Source of the DNA: Bacteroidota bacterium
GTDB taxonomy: Bacteria > Bacteroidota > Bacteroidia > Cytophagales > Cyclobacteriaceae
Assembly: GCA_023412765.1 (NCBI GenBank)
Contig: JAEZBX010000028.1
Span: forward strand, 1-54,593
Length of the DNA: 54,593 nucleotides
Direction: 5' to 3'
Shown here: positions 50,116 through 54,593 of the stretch, piece after piece
How positions within the stretch are numbered: the stretch's first letter is position 1
How the letters are laid out: each line of letters starts with the position of its first letter
Program-made: the position numbers and the translations under genes
Notes under the pieces: model-generated
The model's database searches: none
The model's input: the letters and a program-made list of their open reading frames with translations, nothing else
What the model was told of the DNA's origin: nothing

Positions 50116-52794
50116 ATGAAGCTCATGTTGCGCGTCATCCTCTTCGTCATCTCTTCTGCCACTCCGGCATTGAGTCAAATCCCTTACTTCCAGGAATATT
50201 TTCTCCTCCGAAAAAATGAGCCTGTACAGATAAATAGCATTCTGCAGGACAGAAACGGATATATGTGGTTCGGTACGACGAAAGGACTGTTTACCTTCGA
50301 CGGGGAAAATCAGAAACTGTACACTTCGAAAGATGGATTAGCGCATGACATTGTAACAGCCGTTACGGAGGATTCTCTTGGACGCATTTGGGTTGGTTTT
50401 GAGAACGGGCAGCTGGCAGTTTTTCAAAATGGCAAATTCGAAACTTTCGAACCTGACGAAGGGAGTGCAACAAAGCCTGTGTCAGATATTCTGTTTGACC
50501 AGAAAGGCAACCTGTGGTTTTCGACACTAAATGATGGATTATATTATTACACTGAAAACAGACTTTACAGAGTTGATGATGCTGAAGGTCTCCCCGACTT
50601 GTACATCTATGACCTTGCTATAGACGAACGCGGAAATATATGGGCCGGTACGGATGGAGGAGCTGCAGTCTGCAGGCTGACAGGAAACAAAATATCAATT
50701 GATGTTATAAACTACGACGATGGACTGCCCGACAATATCATAAAGAAGATTGTCCCAAGAGGTAATACTGTATTGTTAGGAACCGAGGATGCAGGCGTAT
50801 TGCTATTTGATGTTAATTCGCGCAAATATAATGTGTTGGCTGTTCAACCCTGGCCATATGGGCCGGTTAGCGACTTTTCGCTTAAGGGTAACAAACTATG
50901 GATTGCATGTCCCCAAAAAGGCCTGGTTGTATACGACATCGGTAATCAACAGAAGCAATTTTATCCATCTCAGGAAATCGAAAGCCTTGAAGCAATTAGG
51001 CAAGTCAGAACTGATCTTGAAGGAAACATATGGATAGGTACCAAATCGGGAGTATCACGCACAGCGGGCGACGGTTTGCAATTCATAAGTCATCATGCCG
51101 CTACCGGGAATAGGAACGTTCTTGCTGTAACTGTAGACCATAGTGATAATGTTTGGTACGCTGACGCTGAGGGTCTTTACAGGAAAAATTCGGGACAGCT
51201 CAACACAACCAAGCCATTACAGCATACTCCTTACCAAAAATACACTGTGATCAGCCTATACACCGACGTGAAAGGGAATGTTTGGGCAGGCTTATATGGT
51301 GAAGGCGTTTTGCGAATAGATCCGGCGACCGGGCGAATCAGACATTTCTTTAAAGAATTAAAAAATGGGAACGTTTTAACGATCACAGGCGACCAAAATA
51401 CGGTATGGCTAGGCACATTAGGTGGAGTATCCAAAATAACTCTATCAGAAAAAGATCTTTTTAGGATAGAGAATTTTTCTCGTGAGGACGGTCTCGTTTC
51501 AGACTTCATCTTCCAGGTTCATCTGGAAGAAAATCGCACGTGGCTGGCCACCGATGGAAAGGGAGTCGCCATGATGAATCGAGATGGATTTCATCAATAC
51601 AATGAAGGCTTACCCGGTACAGTAATTTATGGTATGGTCCAGGATAGCAAAGGAAAACTGTGGGTGAATGTGCAAGGTCATGGTCTATACGTCTTCGATG
51701 GGCGGAAATTTTATCCTTGTGACACGACACTGATACTTAGGGATAATAATATTCACTCCCTTGCTGCAGACCGCGAAGGTAATATCGTCGTTCTAAATGA
51801 CGCCGGCATTGATATTATTAATACACATCAAAACAAGGTCGTTTATCTCGGGGAAGAAGTAGGTATGCGGGACCGAATAGGAAATCTAAATGCAGTAGGA
51901 AAGGATAGCCATGGAGACTTGTATTTCGGAACTACGGATGGCATCATTAAATACACGGCAGATCAGAATTTTCTGGATCACAATCCGAAACCACAACTAA
52001 AAATGGTTTCTTTGTTTGGCTCACCGCACGATATCAATGCATCGCCGACACTAAACTACGACCAGAACAACATAACATTTAATTACCTGGGTATATGGTA
52101 TCTTAATCCAGGTGGACTTTCCTATGCGTACAAGCTCGACAACTACGATCGCGATTGGATTCAGACTCGCGATCACACAGCAATCTACTCAAGGCTCCCA
52201 CCAGGAGATTACACATTCAGGTTAAAGGTATCTGAATCACAAGATTTCAGTAGGTCGAAAGAAAGTTCAGTATCGTTTACAATTAAGCCACCGATTTGGC
52301 AAACCATTCCCTTTTACATCTGCGCTGCATTGGTACTCGCCGTATCATTCTTTTATATTCTTAAATCCAGAGAAAGAAAACTAAGGCGATACAACGAGTT
52401 GCTTGAGGAAAAGGTACAAATGCGAACAAGGGAAATACAATTGCAGAATGAAGAGATCCAGGTGCAGAATGAAGAAATCTCCGCACAGTCGGAAGAGATA
52501 CTGCGTATAAATGAAAACCTGGAAGAGATGGTACAGAATCGTACGAAGGAACTGGAGCGCAAGAACAAGGCATTGGAGGAATATGCCTTTATAAACGCTC
52601 ACAAGCTTAGAAGTCCCGTTGCGACTATCCTGGGATTGATCAACCTGATTTCAAAAACAAAACTAGATCACGAAGGCTCGGAAATCAATCGTCGATTAAT
52701 TCAGACAGCAGATGAGCTTGATAGTGTCGTTAGTACCATAACCAAAGCGATCGAACGCGGGGATAGAAAAATTCCGAAAATGAAAGATGAGTGA
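50116..52794 (+). CDS. Beta-propeller (Reg_prop/Y_Y_Y) sensor protein ending in a HisKA-like domain, no ATPase
   Basis: 892 residues. Signal peptide, then about 14 Reg_prop repeats forming two propellers (for example QDRNGYMWFGTTKGLFTFDG, DSLGRIWVGFENG), a Y_Y_Y domain (LSYAYKLDNYDRDW ... LPPGDYTFRLKV), one membrane segment (about 730-750) and a long coiled coil rich in QNEEIQVQNEE. It ends with EYAFINAHKLRSPVATILGLINLI, a HisKA-like block with His829, plus its second helix. The HATPase domain and any receiver or AraC domain are absent: a stop codon follows at 52792 and the next gene is unrelated. It could signal to a separate kinase. Confidence 0.88.
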   Translation: MKLMLRVILFVISSATPALSQIPYFQEYFLLRKNEPVQINSILQDRNGYMWFGTTKGLFTFDGENQKLYTSKDGLAHDIVTAVTEDSLGRIWVGFENGQLAVFQNGKFETFEPDEGSATKPVSDILFDQKGNLWFSTLNDGLYYYTENRLYRVDDAEGLPDLYIYDLAIDERGNIWAGTDGGAAVCRLTGNKISIDVINYDDGLPDNIIKKIVPRGNTVLLGTEDAGVLLFDVNSRKYNVLAVQPWPYGPVSDFSLKGNKLWIACPQKGLVVYDIGNQQKQFYPSQEIESLEAIRQVRTDLEGNIWIGTKSGVSRTAGDGLQFISHHAATGNRNVLAVTVDHSDNVWYADAEGLYRKNSGQLNTTKPLQHTPYQKYTVISLYTDVKGNVWAGLYGEGVLRIDPATGRIRHFFKELKNGNVLTITGDQNTVWLGTLGGVSKITLSEKDLFRIENFSREDGLVSDFIFQVHLEENRTWLATDGKGVAMMNRDGFHQYNEGLPGTVIYGMVQDSKGKLWVNVQGHGLYVFDGRKFYPCDTTLILRDNNIHSLAADREGNIVVLNDAGIDIINTHQNKVVYLGEEVGMRDRIGNLNAVGKDSHGDLYFGTTDGIIKYTADQNFLDHNPKPQLKMVSLFGSPHDINASPTLNYDQNNITFNYLGIWYLNPGGLSYAYKLDNYDRDWIQTRDHTAIYSRLPPGDYTFRLKVSESQDFSRSKESSVSFTIKPPIWQTIPFYICAALVLAVSFFYILKSRERKLRRYNELLEEKVQMRTREIQLQNEEIQVQNEEISAQSEEILRINENLEEMVQNRTKELERKNKALEEYAFINAHKLRSPVATILGLINLISKTKLDHEGSEINRRLIQTADELDSVVSTITKAIERGDRKIPKMKDE

Positions 52795-52840
52795 CTTAAT
52801 TGATGTTTGTAAAGATTAGCTTTACGAAAGTCTACTCAGT

Positions 52841-53191
52841 ATGGTGGTCCGCGAAATTGATAATTACTTTTTGCAGCAACCAGAGCCAACAAGAAGCTAT
52901 CTGCTAACTCTGCGCGAGTATATTCTTGCCTTTGATGCTGACATATCTGAGGCCTGGCGATACCGGATGCCGTTTTATTGTTACAAGGGAAAGAGGTTTT
53001 GCTACCTGTGGGTACATAAGAAATATGGGCAGCCTTACCTCGGGCTTGTTGATGGAAAGAAGATTGATAACCCCAAACTCCTATCGGAAAAAAGAGCTCG
53101 AATGAAAATCCTCTTGTTCGACGCAAGAAAAAATGTCCCCGTAAAGACGCTTTATTCACTACTCCGCGCAGCGATCAAGCTTTGCTCCTGA
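52841..53191 (+). CDS. DUF1801 (YdhG-like) protein
   Basis: 116 residues. Pattern EIDNYFLQQPEPTRSYLLTLREYIL, then EAWRYRMPFYCYKGKRFCYLW and a C-terminal KNVPVKTLYSLLRAAI, matching the small alpha/beta DUF1801 fold. No signal. Its role is unknown. It follows the large sensor gene by 46 nt on the same strand. Confidence 0.85.
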   Translation: MVVREIDNYFLQQPEPTRSYLLTLREYILAFDADISEAWRYRMPFYCYKGKRFCYLWVHKKYGQPYLGLVDGKKIDNPKLLSEKRARMKILLFDARKNVPVKTLYSLLRAAIKLCS

Positions 53192-53367
53192 TTTCTTCTG
53201 TTCCTACCGGCGGAATGAAACGGAGGCCGGGCATTGCCACATGCCGTCAACACTAATAAACTCCATTGCTGTACATCCAGCGATCATTGAAAAGATTGTA
53301 TCCGGAAACATTGCACACCACCCAAATAGCGTCTAATATTAGTTACCAAACCTAACTCGCTACAATT

Positions 53368-54593
53368 ATGAATTTCAAATTCCAGTTGACTGCTATTGTC
53401 AAACAATTACTTCTTGTCTTCATCACTGCAACGTTCTGTGCTCCCAACGTGATTGCACAGAAACTTGAACCCGTCGGCATTTTCGAACATCATCAGGACG
53501 TAGGCAACCCAAAGCTAAAAGGTGGAGTGGTATACAATAAAGAGGATCAGACCTACACCGTATCAGGAGCAGGTAAGAATATGTGGGCAACTGAAGATCA
53601 GTTTCATTTCTTATGGAAGAAGATTAAAGGTGACTTCATGATCCGCGCTACCATAAAATTCATTGGTAAAGGGACAGATCCTCACAGGAAGATTGGAATT
53701 ATGGCGCGCGACAATTTAAACACCGGTTCACGTTACGCAGATGCCTGCGTTCACGGTGATATACTTAGCTCACTTCAATACCGCGAAAAGGATGGTGATT
53801 CCACGCACCAGGTAGTGGTATCCACTTATCATCCAACTGACATTGAGCTGGAACGTGTAGGCAACACGTTCACTTTCTCAGCGGCGGTTTTTGGCGAACC
53901 CTATAAGTCTGTTACAAAAGAATTAGCCCTTAACGAAGAGATATACGCTGGGTTATTTATTTGTTCCCACCTGGAAGATGTGACCGAGAAAGCCATCTTT
54001 AGCAACGTTCAGATCATCATCCCCCCTGCAAAGAATTATGTTCCTTACCGAGATTACATTGGCAGCCACCTGGAAATAATGGACATCGAAACAGGCCATA
54101 GGAAAATTCTGCACAGCGCACCTAACTCACTTCAGGCTCCGAATTGGACGCCAGACAACAAGTATTTAATTTTCAATTCTGTTTCACCGAAAGAAAACCT
54201 TCTTTATAAGTATGATCTGAAAAGTGGCGAAATAACAAAGCTGAACACAGGCTTTGCTAATCAGAACAACAACGATCATGTGCTTTCATACGATGGCAAA
54301 ATGCTGGCCATCAGCAACCACGTTGGCGAAAAGAGGACGTCAACAATTTTCGTACTGCCTGTGACGGGGTCCGATAATCCAACGAAGATCACATCGGAGT
54401 TAAGTGGTCATTCTTATCTTCACAGCTGGTCACCCGACAACAAGAAGCTGGTCTTCACAGGTCAGCGCAATAATGAATGGAACATCGTGTCCGTTGATAT
54501 TGAAACAAAAAAAGAAACCATTCTTACCGAAGATGCAACTCTTGATGACGGTCCGGAGTACAGCCCGGATGGAAAGTACATTTACTTCAACTC
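53368..54593 (+). CDS. Secreted TolB-like beta-propeller protein, partial
   Basis: 408 codons are open from ATG 53368 to the right edge, with no stop, so the C-terminus is missing. Signal peptide to about residue 33 (TFCAPNVIAQ). The first half resembles a DUF1349 or laminin-like jelly roll (GDFMIRATIKFIG, KIGIMARDN). The second half has TolB/WD40-like propeller blades with the repeated SPDNK/TPDNKYLIFN and SYDGKMLAISN patterns. Such proteins usually act at the cell surface or periplasm; the partner is unknown. A 176-nt gap precedes it with no clear element. Confidence 0.8.
   Translation, partial: MNFKFQLTAIVKQLLLVFITATFCAPNVIAQKLEPVGIFEHHQDVGNPKLKGGVVYNKEDQTYTVSGAGKNMWATEDQFHFLWKKIKGDFMIRATIKFIGKGTDPHRKIGIMARDNLNTGSRYADACVHGDILSSLQYREKDGDSTHQVVVSTYHPTDIELERVGNTFTFSAAVFGEPYKSVTKELALNEEIYAGLFICSHLEDVTEKAIFSNVQIIIPPAKNYVPYRDYIGSHLEIMDIETGHRKILHSAPNSLQAPNWTPDNKYLIFNSVSPKENLLYKYDLKSGEITKLNTGFANQNNNDHVLSYDGKMLAISNHVGEKRTSTIFVLPVTGSDNPTKITSELSGHSYLHSWSPDNKKLVFTGQRNNEWNIVSVDIETKKETILTEDATLDDGPEYSPDGKYIYFN

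Noticed and set aside
52780..52840. Frameshift removing the ATPase of the large sensor
   Set aside because: No ATPase motifs occur in any frame after the stop; the next gene is an intact DUF1801 protein.

Overview
The window looks like chromosomal DNA of a Bacteroidota bacterium, most likely a Cytophagales-type gliding environmental strain. The evidence is a gldH gliding lipoprotein behind ricT, a eukaryote-like GT3 glycogen synthase, Reg_prop/Y_Y_Y sensor architecture, a DnaJ with half of its zinc centre, a short AtpC, TTG/GTG starts, and repeated promoter -7 elements of the TAnnTTTG type with a TTG/TTTG element about 19-21 nt upstream. No rRNA, tRNA, CRISPR, insertion sequence or prophage gene was seen. 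The species is an inference.

Layout. 1-8740: accessory and sugar-related genes, namely a cut DUF1080 lipoprotein, a methyltransferase, exported VOC, DinB and Dabb proteins, a second DUF1080 protein, a TAT-exported sugar isomerase and glycogen synthase. 9055-15420: clpB with a strong terminator, an OprO/P-like porin, and a BlaI-type repressor/M56 protease pair whose promoter is bracketed by two inverted-repeat operators. 15433-21956: leftward purD-ricT-gldH and recQ, then rightward kdsD and manC, a nucleotide-sugar pair. 23163-31765: M28 peptidase, gcvP, a CHASE3-like/GAF sensor, upp with a membrane protein, and an M42 peptidase. 31950-42717: housekeeping run hpt, adk, obg, grpE, dnaJ, an ABC-2 exporter, an orphan histidine kinase, and atpD-atpC. 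42732-54593: small envelope proteins, a pseudouridine synthase, a sugar-oxidation cluster (TIM-barrel isomerase, TAT small subunit, GMC oxidoreductase, isomerase), YceI, a large beta-propeller sensor that ends at its HisKA-like domain, DUF1801, and a cut TolB-like protein.

How genes work together. The GMC oxidoreductase, its TAT partner, three isomerase/epimerase proteins and two DUF1080 hydrolases are consistent with periplasmic 3-keto-glycoside metabolism. KdsD and ManC feed envelope sugar synthesis. ClpB, GrpE and DnaJ form much of the disaggregation network.

The most unusual thing is not a gene. At least seven intergenic spots carry short arrays of degenerate 7-nt words (8-nt in one), different at each place but with the same period. 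Four of them have a mirrored array (a perfect 31-nt inverted repeat at 31769-31913). Six begin within 8 nt of a stop codon. A separate dispersed octad element occurs twice (8802 and 36084, 29 of 32 positions identical). I do not know a description of these as one system.
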